64,000 bases of DNA from Vitis vinifera. Lineage: Eukaryota; Streptophyta; Magnoliopsida; Vitales; Vitaceae. This document shows positions 27,001 to 37,164 of this stretch, in pieces (within the stretch, counting starts at the first letter, position 1; each line of letters begins with the position of its first letter). Location: contig NC_081819.1 of assembly GCF_030704535.1 (NCBI RefSeq), positions 19,564,001 to 19,628,000 on the forward strand, in the 5' to 3' direction. The notes under the pieces are model-generated. The model had not been told where the DNA came from, searched no databases, and saw only the letters and a program-made list of their open reading frames with translations. A program made the position numbers and the translations under genes.

Positions 27001-28389
27001 CAATGTTCCAGAGAGCATACTCAGGAGTGTTAACTTTGATACTTTAGAAGGTGCCTTAAACATTAAGTTTAACAACAGAGGCCTGTTAATAGAAGCCATT
27101 ACTCATGCTTCACGGCCATCTTCTGGAGTCTCCTGTTATCAGCGGTTGGAGTTTGTTGGAGATGCAGTCTTGGATCATCTCATTACAAGGCACTTGTTCT
27201 TCACATACACAGACCTGCCCCCAGGCCGGTTGACCGACTTGCGGGCTGCTGCCGTAAACAATGAAAACTTTGCTCGTGTCGCAGTTAAACATAAGCTCCA
27301 CATTCACCTTCGGCATGGGTCGAGTGCCCTTGAAAAACAGGTTGGTATCTTCTTCCTTCTTTGTTATTATATATCTCTGGATATGGAGGCTAAATGCTTA
27401 TGGAGGCTTTCAATTTCAGATTCGGGACTTTGTGAAGGAAGTTCAAGATGAATTATCAAAACCAGGGTTCAACTCCTTTGGTTTGGGAGATTGCAAAGCT
27501 CCAAAAGTTCTTGGTGATATTGTTGAATCTATTGCTGGTGCTATTTTCCTCGACAGTGGACGTGATACTGCTGTGGTCTGGAAGGTTAGTTTCAGTATAA
27601 GGACCTAGTTCTTTTTCTCCTTTTTCCTTGAATACACTTGGGGTTGTGGGGGGTTTTTGAATGGGGAGATTGAGACTCATATTTCTGACCTTGCAATTTC
27701 ACTTCCAGGTTTTCCAACCTTTGTTGCATCCAATGGTTACTCCAGAAACACTCCCAATGCATCCTGTGAGGGAGCTGCAAGAAAGATGCCAACAACAGGC
27801 TGAGGGCTTGGAGTACAAAGCCACTCGAAGTGGCAATTTGGCTACTGTTGAAGTATTCATTGATGGTGTCCAGATTGGGATTGCTCAGAATCCACAGAAG
27901 AAGATGGCACAGAAACTAGCTGCTAGAAATGCTCTTGTTGTTTTAAAAGAAAGGGAAACAGCTGAAGCTAAGGAGGGTGATGATGAGAATGGGAAGAAAA
28001 AGAAGAATGGTAGCCAAACATTTACAAGACAAACATTGAATGATATCTGCTTGCGAAGAAATTGGCCCATGCCAGTCTACCGGTAAGAAATTAAACACAA
28101 ACTTTGTATTTTTTCGGCTTATATACAAAAAAAAAGAAAAAGAAAAAGAAAAAGAAAAAGAAAAAGAAAATAGTAACAATTATGTGAATTGATAATCCCA
28201 TAACTTTGAAGGTGTGTGAATGAGGGCGGTCCTGCACATGCCAAGAGATTTACATTTGCTGTGAGGGTGAATACAAATGATAAGGGATGGACGGATGAAT
28301 GCATAGGAGAGCCAATGCCCAGTGTGAAGAAGGCCAAGGACTCTGCTGCGGTTCTGCTTTTGGAACTTCTAAATAAATGGTACACCTGA
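15020..28389 (+). CDS. DCL1: DICER-LIKE 1, microRNA-processing ribonuclease III, 20 exons
   Basis: Coding exons: 15020-16141, 16229-16342, 19969-20179, 20358-20752, 20851-21082, 21420-21592, 21705-21827, 21908-22068, 22213-22446, 22573-22723, 22806-22988, 24479-24640, 24717-24812, 24921-25549, 25934-26034, 26139-26338, 26420-27340, 27420-27584, 27709-28082, 28212-28389. They sum to 5925 nt, or 1974 residues (Arabidopsis DCL1 is about 1909). DCL1 cuts pri- and pre-miRNA hairpins in the nucleus with HYL1 and SERRATE. The Arg-rich N-terminus (about 185-270) is NLS-like. Next come the DExD/H helicase with Walker A ETGAGKT (about 333-339) and DECHH (about 441), helicase C ([13 protein letters not shown] in exon 8), the dimerisation domain (exons 9-11) and PAZ (exons 14-16). 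RNase IIIa ([20 protein letters not shown]) and RNase IIIb ([20 protein letters not shown]) have all acidic catalytic residues. Two dsRBDs lie in exons 19-20. Intron 10 uses a GC donor, and miR162 feedback is predicted at the exon 12/13 junction. It appears intact. Confidence 0.97.
16480..17160 (-). mobile_element. Antisense LINE remnant in DCL1 intron 2, C-terminal ORF2 part
   Basis: On the minus strand, decayed translation shows the end of the LINE ORF2 zf-RVT region: a [14 protein letters not shown] block, then a [18 protein letters not shown] block and an FLDWT-like block. These are typical of plant L1 C-termini. Frameshifts and stops are present. It probably belongs with the piece at 18834-19400. 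Confidence 0.6.
17842..17965 (-). mobile_element. Antisense LINE-type 3' tail in DCL1 intron 2
   Basis: A T run (17842-17854) is followed by GATCAGAAACCAAAGATGTA and an AATTAA-rich stretch. This is a poly(A)-tailed retroelement end in minus orientation. The block at 28474 has the same layout (T run, ATCAGAAAC, ATGTATTAATTA), suggesting the same family. No target duplication was identified. Confidence 0.45.
18834..19400 (-). mobile_element. Antisense LINE remnant in DCL1 intron 2, zf-RVT region
   Basis: The minus strand encodes a frame with the linker and zf-RVT signature of plant LINE ORF2: [17 protein letters not shown], then [19 protein letters not shown], then [10 protein letters not shown]. 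Upstream sequence to about 19400 continues in shifted frames. The matching block of the full LINE in this window is near 35350-35560. Intron 2 (16343-19968, 3626 nt) is therefore largely LINE-derived and antisense to DCL1. Confidence 0.65.
22724..22805 (+). other. DCL1: GC-AG intron 10 of DCL1
   Basis: Exon 10 ends in GCACAACAG and the intron opens GCATGC instead of GT. The acceptor is TTTGCAG before GCTGTTTGT. The reading frame and the strongly conserved protein (RLAQQ joined to AVCLAACKK) leave no alternative GT donor that preserves the product. At 82 nt it is near the minimum plant intron size. Confidence 0.8.
24629..24726 (+). promoter_or_regulatory. DCL1: miR162 target site split across the DCL1 exon 12/13 junction
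   Basis: Exon 12 ends with CTGGATGCAGAG (24629-24640) and exon 13 begins GTGTTATCGA (24717-24726). Joined, they pair with all 21 nt of miR162 apart from one bulged target base (the G of GTGTT). Arabidopsis DCL1 has the same site at the same junction with one bulged base. The site gives negative feedback: DCL1 makes miR162, which cleaves DCL1 mRNA. The miR162 sequence is from memory. Confidence 0.88.
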
Positions 28390-28473
28390 TTTTTTAGGAT
28401 CGAGAATCAGTTCTCCTTGTAACTGGATGAAGCTGCTCTGCATGTAACTTTATGCTGTTTCTCCTTGGAACTG

Positions 28474-28690
28474 TTTTTTTTTTCTTCTAATTATCAGAAA
28501 CAAACAAAATATGTATTAATTATAAATAAAAGTTTATGAGAAGGACTAAGAGTCTTTCTCACAATTACAAAAACCTGATAAAATAATGGAGACTTGTACA
28601 AAATAGGTTTAGCCCACGTAAGAATATACAAAGATGGTATCTCCTCAAACCCAAACAAGGCTCCTCTTGTTATTTGAGCCTTTTTTATAC
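28474..28690 (-). mobile_element. Antisense LINE-type 3' tail just downstream of DCL1
   Basis: A T run (28474-28483) precedes ATCAGAAACAAACAAAATAT and ATTAATTATAAATAAAAG, the layout of a poly(A)-tailed retroelement in minus orientation. It resembles the tail at 17842. It starts only 85 bp after the DCL1 stop codon, so it may lie in or very near the DCL1 3' UTR. Confidence 0.4.
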
Positions 28691-29981
28691 ACATCAAATG
28701 TTAGTTGGGCTCAATGGCATTGAGGGGAATGCTTTAGAAGAGTTGGTATAAGATACCTAGAAAGAGGAATAGAAGTTATGTAAATCTCACATTCTTTTAT
28801 GACCTTCACTTGTCTTCAAATATCTTAGCATTTTTTCTTTTGATACACAATCTAAATCATTGTGAAATAAGAGATTTGTTGTGTGTAGTCTTAAACTTAA
28901 TCCGTCTTGGTTTGTTCGAATAGATTGTCGTAATATCAAAATTATTAAGCAATATAAGAAGAGATGGTCAATCATTTCTTCACTTTTCATATATAGAATG
29001 CATCAATTAAAGCTAAGAGCTTTGTAAGGTCTTTTCAACTATAACATGTCATTGATGTTTTGCCTTCTTGTGTGTCATTAGTCAAGACATTGACCTTTCA
29101 ACTATAACATGTCATTGATGTTTTACCTTCTTGTGTGTCATTAGCCGAGACATTGACTTTAGATGAGACCTTAAATTTCTATAAAAATTTGTTTGGGAAC
29201 AAAAGAATTGAATTTGATAAATTGGATATGGCCATGAAGAATAATTTTATCGGGAATAAGCTTGAAGAGGATAATAACTAGACTCTTGCATCTTGGATGA
29301 ATGGAAATAAGTATGAGTAAAAAGGGACATGAATCTTTTATTGTCCTTAATATCCAAATCAATGAGGTTACAACTTGCGACAAAAATTAAGATTCCAAGA
29401 AAAAAAAAAAAGTTATCAAAGATAGTTGGTATGGTAAGAATTTTAAGTGTGACAATTCTATGAGGACTTAGAAATTGAGAGCACTCATCACAATTTTTCT
29501 CAAAAACAAATTCTCACCCTCATCATCTTTTGTAAAGTGTGTAGAATTTTTTTGAAAAACCTATACAATAGCCTTTAAAGGGCATTTGATGTGGCTATCT
29601 AAATGAAATGTTAAAGTTTCATCTATTAGGATGTATCCCGATGTATCCCTTAAATGCTCAAAATAACTTGATGCCAAAGCGGAAAACTTTAACTAATGAA
29701 TTTCTAAAGATACTTCCCTACGAGAACACGATTCCTCATAGAAATCTTCTAAAATCTTAAACATCCACATATTTTAATAAGTCATAATTGATAAAATGAT
29801 ATTTTTTCCTTAACCCTAACCTAAGAAAAACTTCTTGCAATTTCTCAACCCCGAATCTTTTGTAACATTACTTATGTTGAAATCTTGCAAAGAGATAAAA
29901 ATTAGTTAGGAGTGTGAAACAAGTATAACTAAATTAGAACTATTCCATCGCCTAATGACAGTTTTTTTTTTCATCCATTCA
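28691..29981. other. Intergenic region between DCL1 and the LINE
   Basis: No gene is supported. The stretch is AT-rich and contains the tandem repeat at 29033-29158. Short frames on both strands look random. Confidence 0.45.
29033..29158. repeat. Tandem duplication, two copies of a 63-bp unit
   Basis: Copies at 29033-29095 and 29096-29158 both begin TTTCAACTATAACATGTC and differ at only a few positions (for example TTTTGCC against TTTTACC, and GTCAAGA against GCCGAGA). It lies in non-coding sequence. Confidence 0.85.
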
Positions 29982-29993
29982 ATATTCTTGAAA
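29982..29993. repeat. 5' target-site duplication of the LINE
   Basis: ATATTCTTGAAA occurs here and again at 36144-36155, directly after the 3' poly(A) of the element. This fixes the insertion limits. Confidence 0.85.
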
Positions 29994-30036
29994 GTCTCAT
30001 TTGCAAGTCACAAATAGAAAGGTTAAATTTTAAAAA

Positions 30037-32375
30037 ATGAAAGAAAGAGAGGGCGATAGCGAGGGGGAGGGTGACGACGATGTGGTGAAGTCGAATTGGA
30101 AAAGGCAGAAGTTCGGGGTGGAATCGAAGACCTTCGAAGTAGAGGTGGAAAAGAGAAAGGGTAAAACCTTTCTATTTATTGTGGAAAGCAAAAATGGTGT
30201 GTCCTCTTGGGTTAGAATGGGGTCGGCAAGTGTTGGGGCGTTTTTGGAAAGGATGGACCAGTGCATCAAGGAAGGGAATAACGTTAAATGGGAGAAGGGA
30301 TGGAAGGAAAAGGGGCGAAGGTATTCCATGGTGCGAGAAGCGAACAAGGCGGGAAGCTTTATTAGGCTAGGAGTCGTTGACGCGGAGGAGAAGTGGTTCA
30401 GCATTTGCATCCCGAAAGGAAAAGGGGGAAGAGAGGGGTGGGCAGCCATGGCTAAAGTGGTGCGAACCTTGTTTACAAGGGTTGAGAGAAGGGAGATAAA
30501 CAAGGACGAGCCAAGCCCTAACAGAGTGCCACCTGAAAATGGGGAGAGATGGGGCAGATGGGGTAACATCGGATTAAGGATGGAGGCTAAGGGAGAGGAA
30601 AGTTGCAGAAATGTGGCTCGGTTGGGTCAATGTCTGATTGGAAAATGGGATCCTAAAGCAGCAGGAGGAGGGGACTTAGAGAGAATGGGATGGCTGATGG
30701 CGAGTGTTTGGGGGTTAAAAGGGAAGCTAGGGTTGGCCTGGATGGATGAGGGTCGGGCCCTGTTGGAGTTTGAAAAGGAGACAGAAGCTAGGAAAATCTT
30801 CGATGGTGGAGCAAGGTGGGTGGGGGGGATTCATGTTGATCTGAAGGTGTGGAGCCCGTGCTTTGGGTGTTTGGAAGAAGGGATTTAGAAGAGGAAGCAT
30901 GGGTGAGGGTAAAAGGCCTCCCACTGTCGTTATGGACCCCTAGTATCTTGCGAAGGGTAGGAGATGAGTGCGGGGGCTTTGTAGCCATGGATGGGCCGAC
31001 GGAGAGAATGGAAGATCTCCGATGGGCGAGGCTTTTGGTGAAGACGAAAAGGGGGACGTGGCCAAGCTCGATAGAAATCGAGGTCGAAAAGATCACATAT
31101 CTCCTCCCGATCTGGTGGGAAGCAATGCCGCTGATCAGAAAGAAGACGGAGGTCTATCAGAGTGCAGAAGGCTGTGAGGAGGGGGACGACGGAGATGCAC
31201 GCGCGGGCCGGCGAGTGGAGGAGTGGAGCAGCGCAGGCATCGAGGCTCAGCTTCGGTCAGATGATGTGATGGATGGGCTGCCGGATGGGAAGGGTAGGGT
31301 CTTGTCGGGGGGCCGGATCCAATTCGGGTCGTTGACTCGAGAGTCAGAGAATAGGGCGGATGAGGGGTTGAACCCGTATGGGCCTCACGGTCCCAATAAG
31401 AGATGTAGCTTTAGGAGGGAAGGGGGGCCTAGCCCAATTCCAATGGTTGGATCTGGTGCGTCAAAACTAGCTAGCAGTGGTGGGCTTGGGACGACGGGCA
31501 GACAGAAAGGGCCAAAAGGCAAAGAGAAAGCCCTAGAGGAGAGTTATGGGCCACGAGCTAGGCTATCTATGGATCTAAGAGTGTTCAGTGGGCCGTCTTC
31601 GAGCGGGCTACAGGAGAAGGGGGCTCAGCGAGGTGGGCCGCCTCAGCGATCAGGCCCGAAAGAGTCTAATTCAGGCCTGTTGGGGGTCTCGACTCTGTCT
31701 GGGCTGCTGGTTGATGCCAATATCGAGCTAGAATTCCTAAGGGTAAGGGAGATGGAAACTGAGATCGTTCAGAAGGCCAATTCACTCGAGGAGTTGGCAG
31801 ACAGTGCTCTCCATAAAGAAGTTATGAGGTATGAGGTCCTACCATCTTTAGGGGGTTTACGGGTATCCGGGAATTCTTCTTCTTCTTCTATGATTACTCT
31901 TGGTCGGACTCCAGAGGGGGAGTTCTTTGACCATTCTGGGGAAGTTAGGGAGATCTGTCAAATTGACAATGATTCTCAAGGGCAAGAGGCAGAGGGTACC
32001 AGGGCGTATGGAAGTGCTTGTTGGGAGCTGGTTGAATTTAAAGGAGCCCAAGCAACGGCAAGGGAGCAGGAGGGGGGCTCTTCACAAAATGAGATTCAGG
32101 ATGAAAGGGGGGAAGAGGACCTGGATTGGCAAGAAAGTAGCCTAGTAAGGTTTAGTCATTTCCTGGGTTTTTCGACTGATGGGCTGGAGAAGGAGATTTT
32201 AAATTTTCTGACTAAAATCAAGAAAAGAAGGGAAAAGATTCATAGTAAAGGATTATTGGAAAAATCGAGGTTTGAAAGAGAGCTAAAGAGGTTGGAATGC
32301 TCAGTGAATTATGAGGGGGATGGCAAAAAGAAGGGCTCTATTCAGGGCAAAGGGATGCAGATGATAATTGCTTAA
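30037..32375 (+). pseudogene. LINE ORF1 (nucleic-acid-binding, DUF4283-like), one frameshift
   Basis: Two overlapping frames, 30037-30888 and 30849-32375, together form one ORF1 of about 775 codons, broken by one frameshift near 30850-30888. The N-terminal part (about residues 1-270) has the DUF4283 layout seen in plant L1 ORF1. Just after the break comes the diagnostic block WVRVKGLPLSLW, then GDECGGFVAMD. The C-terminal part is long, Gly/Ser/Glu-rich and probably disordered. No CCHC zinc knuckle is visible. ORF1 protein normally coats the element RNA. The stop codon overlaps the ORF2 start. Confidence 0.85.
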
Positions 32376-35300
32376 TGAATCTTAAATTGTTAAGCTGGAA
32401 TGTAAGGGGGGTGAATGAAAGTAGGAAAAGGAAGGTTATTAAGTCGGTTATTAGAAAGCAGAAGGTGGATCTCTTTTGTATCCAGGAGACAAAAATTCAA
32501 ATTATGACAGAGAGGGTGGTGAGAAGCCTAGGGACGGGCAGATTTTTAGAGTGGAAGGTCCTGAATGCGTGTGGCTCGGCTGGGGGTATCCTGATCTGCT
32601 GGGATAAAAGAGTTCTGGAGTTGCTGGAGTGGGAGGTGGGTCAGTTCTCTTTATCCTGCAGATTTAGGACAATGGAGAATGGGGTGATTTGGGCTTTTAC
32701 GGGGGTTTATGGTCCGTTTACTAGGCTTGAAAGGGAGTGGCTGTGGGAAGAAGTAGGGGCAATCAGAGGAATATGGGAGGGGCCTTGGTGTCTAGGTGGT
32801 GATTTCAACATTACTTTGGCTCAAGGGGAGAGAAACAGGCAAGGGAGAATTACTTCAGCTATGAGGAGGTTTGCGGAAGTTGTAGATGATCTTGGCCTTG
32901 TGGACCTTCAAATGCAAGGGGGTGCATTCACGTGGACTGGGGGTCTGAATAACATGTCAAGGGCTCGTTTAGACATATTTTTGGTTTCTCCTTGCTGGCT
33001 TGATCAATTCAGCAGGGTGAGCCAGCGGAGGCTTCCCAGGCCGATTTCGGACCACTTTCCAGTGTTACTTGAGGGGGGCAGTTGGAGGAGAGGGCCTGCT
33101 CCCTTCAGATTCGAAAATATGTGGTTCAAAGTCGAGGGGTTTAAGGATTTAATCCGGAGTTGGTGGCAGGGAATAGAGGTCAGGGGAAGTGCCAGTTTTA
33201 GATTATCGGCGAAATTGAAGGAGCTGAAGCAGAAGCTTAAAGTTTGGAATAGGGAGGAGTTTGGGAATCTGGAAAGTAACAAGGAGACTGCGATTCAGCA
33301 AGTGGAATATTGGGACAGAGTAGAGGAGGAAAGGAGCTTGTCAATGGAGGAATTAGCTTGTAAGAAGGAGGCTAAGGAGGCTTATGCCAAGTGGGTTGAT
33401 CTGGATGAAACTCACTGGAGGCAGGCGTCTAGGGAACTCTGGTTGAAGGCAGGTGATAGGAATACGAGGTATTTCCATAAAATGGCGTCTGCCCATAGGA
33501 GAGTTAACCACATGGACAGAATCAAAATTAATGGGATTAGATTGTCCGAGGAGAGGGAAATCAGAGAGGGGGTAGTAAATGCTTTTAAGCAGCAATTTTC
33601 CGAAAGTTCGGAATGGAAGGCGGACATTGGAAGTCTCTCTTTTAATCAAATTTGTGTGCAAGAGGCTGAGATGCTGGAGGCTCCCTTCTCTGAGGGTGAA
33701 GTCCTGACGGCCCTGAGGGAAATGAATGGGGATAAAGCCCCAGGTCCTGACGGGTTCTCGGTTTTCTTTTGGCAATGTTGTTGGGAGTTCGTTAAGGAGG
33801 AAATTTTGGAGATGTTTAAGGAGTTCCACGACCAGAATATGTTCCTCAAGAGTATTAACAACACATTTCTGGTGCTAATCCCTAAGAAAGGAGGGGCTGA
33901 AGATTTTGGTGATTTCAGGCCCATCAGCCTGTTGGGGGGTCTCTATAAGCTGTTGGCAAAGGTGTTGGCCAATAGGCTTAAGAAGGTTATAGATAAGGTT
34001 GTCTCCCATGATCAGAACGCGTTTGTTAAGGGTAGGCAGATTCTTGACGCTTCTCTGATAGCAAATGAAGTGATTGACAACTGGAATAAGAAAGGAGACA
34101 AGGGGGTTATCTGCAAGTTAGACATAGAGAAGGCCTATGACAGTATTAATTGGCAATTCCTCTTGAAAGTTATGGTTAAAATGGGTTTTGGCGCTAAGTG
34201 GCTGAGGTGGATGTGGTGGTGTATCTCCACAGCCAAATTCTCAGTTATTGTGAACGGAACGCCAACTGGTTTCTTTTCGACTTCCAAAGGGTTGCGTCAA
34301 GGAGATCCCCTGTCCCCTTATCTTTTTATCATGGGGATGGAGGTGCTAAGTGTCCTAATCAGAAGGGCTAGAGGGGGGTTTCATCTCAGGATGCAAAATT
34401 CAGCGTAATGGAGGCCGGGCTGTCCACATTGCGCATTTGCTATTCGCCGATGATACTATAGTCTTTTGCGAGGCAAAGAAGGAGTACTTAATGAATTTAA
34501 GTTGGATCTTGTTCTGGTTTGAAGCCGCGTCTGGGTTGAAAATTAACTTGGCTAAAAGCGAGGTAATTCCAGTAGGAGAGGTTCAAAGGATAGAGGAGAT
34601 GGCTGTGGAGTTAGGTTGTAGGGTGGGAAAGCTTCCGTCAGTGTATTTGGGGCTGCCGCTAGGGATGCTTAATAAGGCGGCCTATGGATGGGATGGGGTA
34701 GAAGAGAAAATGAGAAGGAGGCTTGCTCTTTAGAAGAGCCAATATATCTCAAAGGGTGGGAGAATCATGCTAATTAAAAGCACTATGGGCAGTATGCCAG
34801 TTTACCAGATGTCGTTATTCCGTATGCCCATGTCTGTGGCTAGAAGATTAGAAAAATTGCAAAGAGACTTCTTATGGGGGGGGTCTCATGGAGAGGAAAA
34901 CTCATATGGTTAAGTGGGGGGTGGTGTGTGGGGATAAAGAGAATGGGGGGTTGGGAATAAGGAAGATTACTATCATGAATAAAGCGCTTCTCGGTAAGTG
35001 GACTTGGAGATTCGCTTCGGATAAGGAGGCCCTTTGGAAGCATGTGCTGGAAGCAAAGTATGGTCAGGAGGATCATGGTTGGAGGACCAAGAAGGCTGTG
35101 GGTGCGTGTGGTGTGGGGGTGTGGAAAGAGATTTTAAAGGAAGCCGGTTGGTGCTGGGACAAAATGGGGTTCAAGGTGGGGAAAGGTAATAAAATCAGCT
35201 TCTGGACTGATGTGTGGTGCAGGGATTCAGCGCTGTCACAAAGGTTCCCGCATCTCTATATCTTGGCAGCCAACAGAAATGCAAAGATTGAAGAGCTGTG

Positions 35301-36024
35301 GGACCAGAATGTTGGGGAAGGAGGCTGGAATCTGCGTTTTATAAGAGATTTCAATGATTGGGAGGTGGTGTTGGTAGGTGAGTTGCTCCAAGCGTTGAGA
35401 GGTGCTAGGATTTCTTGGGAGGATGACTCTGTTTTTTGGAAAGGAGGGGGAAGTGGGCAGTTTAGAGTGAAAGAAGCGTACAGCTGGTTGGATAGGCTTA
35501 TGGATGTCAATTTTCCGAAAAACAAGATTTGGGTGGGTAGAGTCCCAACTAAAATCATGTTCTTCACGTGGGAAGCGACTTGGGGAAAGATCTTGACTCT
35601 TGATAGGCTCCAAAAAAGAGGTTGGTAGCTCCCGAATAGGTGTTTTTTGTGTGCTTGCGAAGCGGAAAGCGTGGATCACTTACTTATTCATTGTACAGTG
35701 GCTAGAGAGCTCTGGGATTTAGTGTTGGGATTAGTTGGGGTCAAGTGGGTGTTCCCTAAAACTGTAAAGGAGGTCTTGTATAGTTGGGGGGGTTCTTTTG
35801 TGGAGAAAAAAAAGAAAAAATTCTAGAGTTCCATTCCATTATTCATTTTTTGGATGGTTTGGAAGGAAAGGAATAGATTAGCCTTTAGGGGTGGGTGGGG
35901 GGTCTTAGCAATTCAGAGGTTCAAATATTCTTTTGTTTGTTATATCTGGGGTTGTGCTAAATTGTATATGGAAGAGAAGCCGCTTTCCCTTTTAGATTTC
36001 CTGGAGTGGGTTGCCTCCAGTTGA
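32375..36024 (+). pseudogene. LINE ORF2: endonuclease plus reverse transcriptase, multiply broken
   Basis: The N-terminal EEP/APE endonuclease has SWNVRG, IQETK, VYGP, GGDFN, ARLDIF and SDHFP blocks, so its catalytic set appears complete. The reverse transcriptase shows DFRPISLLGGLYK, KLDIEKAYDSINW, GLRQGDPLSPYLF and, after a frameshift near 34385-34400, LLFADDT. A zf-RVT region follows (GQFRVKEAYSW; WVGRVPTKIMFFTW), with a Cys/His cluster near 35643-35695. Breaks: the frameshift before FADD, an in-frame TAG at 34731-34733, a frameshift at the G run near 34876-34885, a TAG at about 35626-35628, and further damage at the A-rich stretch near 35805-35825. Both TAG codons fit single G-to-A or C-to-T changes in conserved Trp and Gln positions, the pattern expected from deamination of methylated cytosine. 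The protein would nick target DNA and prime reverse transcription; this copy cannot make it. Confidence 0.92.
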
Positions 36025-36073
36025 GGGGTGGTTTGTTTTTTGGTTTTTGCTTGTTTTTGGCCTTTGCGGCCTG

Positions 36074-36090
36074 GTATACGTCCTGTATAC
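36074..36090 (+). other. Hairpin in the LINE 3' UTR
   Basis: GTATAC, the 5-nt loop GTCCT, then GTATAC form a perfect 6-bp stem about 40 nt before the poly(A). A separate short LINE copy (60341-60489, minus strand) keeps GTATAC, TTCGT, GTGTAC at the corresponding place. A 3' stem-loop read by the element's reverse transcriptase is known for some LINEs; that role here is inferred. Confidence 0.5.
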
Positions 36091-36143
36091 GTTGGGGTTT
36101 TAGCCTCTTTAATGAATTGTGTTTACTTATAAAAAAAAAAAAT

Positions 36144-36155
36144 ATATTCTTGAAA
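36144..36155. repeat. 3' target-site duplication of the LINE
   Basis: ATATTCTTGAAA, identical to 29982-29993, follows the poly(A) tail of the element. Confidence 0.85.
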
Positions 36156-37164
36156 TTTTATCAATAAGCATATTAGATGTTCTCATTTCAATTATGATAT
36201 GATTCTCATGGATCTCTCACTCACTAATTACGCTTTGCAAGTAACATGCACCCTTCTTATTTTGTGAGGAACACACATGAAATTATTTTTAAAAATATAC
36301 AATTGCAAAGTCTCTCTACATCTTTACCCTTGTTTTCTATCAATATATTTAGTTTGTACACGAATCAATAGGTTGGGAGCAAATTGATGTCTTTTTCCTA
36401 GACCATTCAACCGCCCTATTAATAGACAAGCCAATAAAGATGGAACAAAAAGAAAGTATGACATTCAATAACTTTTATGTTTTACAATATGGCACTGGTT
36501 TATGATAATATAAGTAAGAAATGATGGAGTTGAGGAGAGTAAGAATGTTTTAAAGATGCACAAGGGACAAACAGAAAGGAAAACATTGAAGTATAAAGTG
36601 GTATGTTACCCTACTTAAAACATCAGCTACAATAGTGAAATTAAAACTTTGGTTTCCCTAACCCCACCCTTTCGCATATCCATTCACTAAGTCCTCAAAA
36701 CTAGCCGATTATGCATGACATCTGAGATGCAGACATCCTTACAACAGAAGGAATTCTGTCCCCTACGTAGAACTGGTTTCTATCTATTCATTATCACAAT
36801 AAGCATTGTCATTTAATTCAATTGGGATGAAACATAACTGAATCAATTTAACACATTCAAGTCTTAGGATTTCAATCAAGCACACTGGTACAACTTGAAC
36901 TGGATGAGTCCAATAGCTTTAGAAGCCTGAGGAACTTTTTTACCCTTGAACAAAGGGATTAATGTGATACACAGATACTTAAAAAAAAAATCCCTGGATT
37001 ATAATTCTAATAAATTCCATCAATCATTATCTCTCACAGGATTATTGAACCCAACCAGCATGACTGATTACCCAAAAGTTCCAAGAAGTAATGGGTGAAA
37101 ATTTTTCATAAGTTTTGCTGACAAAACAGCATATTGGGATAAAAGAAATATTTGGCTTATGTGC
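36156..37164. other. Intergenic region between the LINE and the pyrophosphatase gene
   Basis: No gene seen. The right part should hold the 3' UTR of the minus-strand pyrophosphatase gene. Confidence 0.45.

Larger units (their letters stand above)
29994..36143 (+). mobile_element. Near full-length L1-type LINE, 6.15 kb, inactive
   Basis: A non-LTR retrotransposon between DCL1 and the pyrophosphatase gene. It has ORF1, ORF2 (APE-type endonuclease, reverse transcriptase, zf-RVT), a 3' UTR with a small hairpin and a poly(A) tail (36130-36142), and is flanked by a 12-bp duplication. GC content is clearly higher than in the surroundings. Only about 43 nt precede the first ORF1 ATG, so it is either full-length with a short leader or slightly 5'-truncated. 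Both ORFs are broken (see their entries). It accounts for most of the distance between the convergent DCL1 and PPa genes, which are almost adjacent in Arabidopsis. Confidence 0.93.

Noticed and set aside
30030..35679. Minus-strand open frames across the LINE
   Set aside because: Shadows of ORF1 and ORF2, which carry the recognisable endonuclease and reverse transcriptase motifs on the plus strand.
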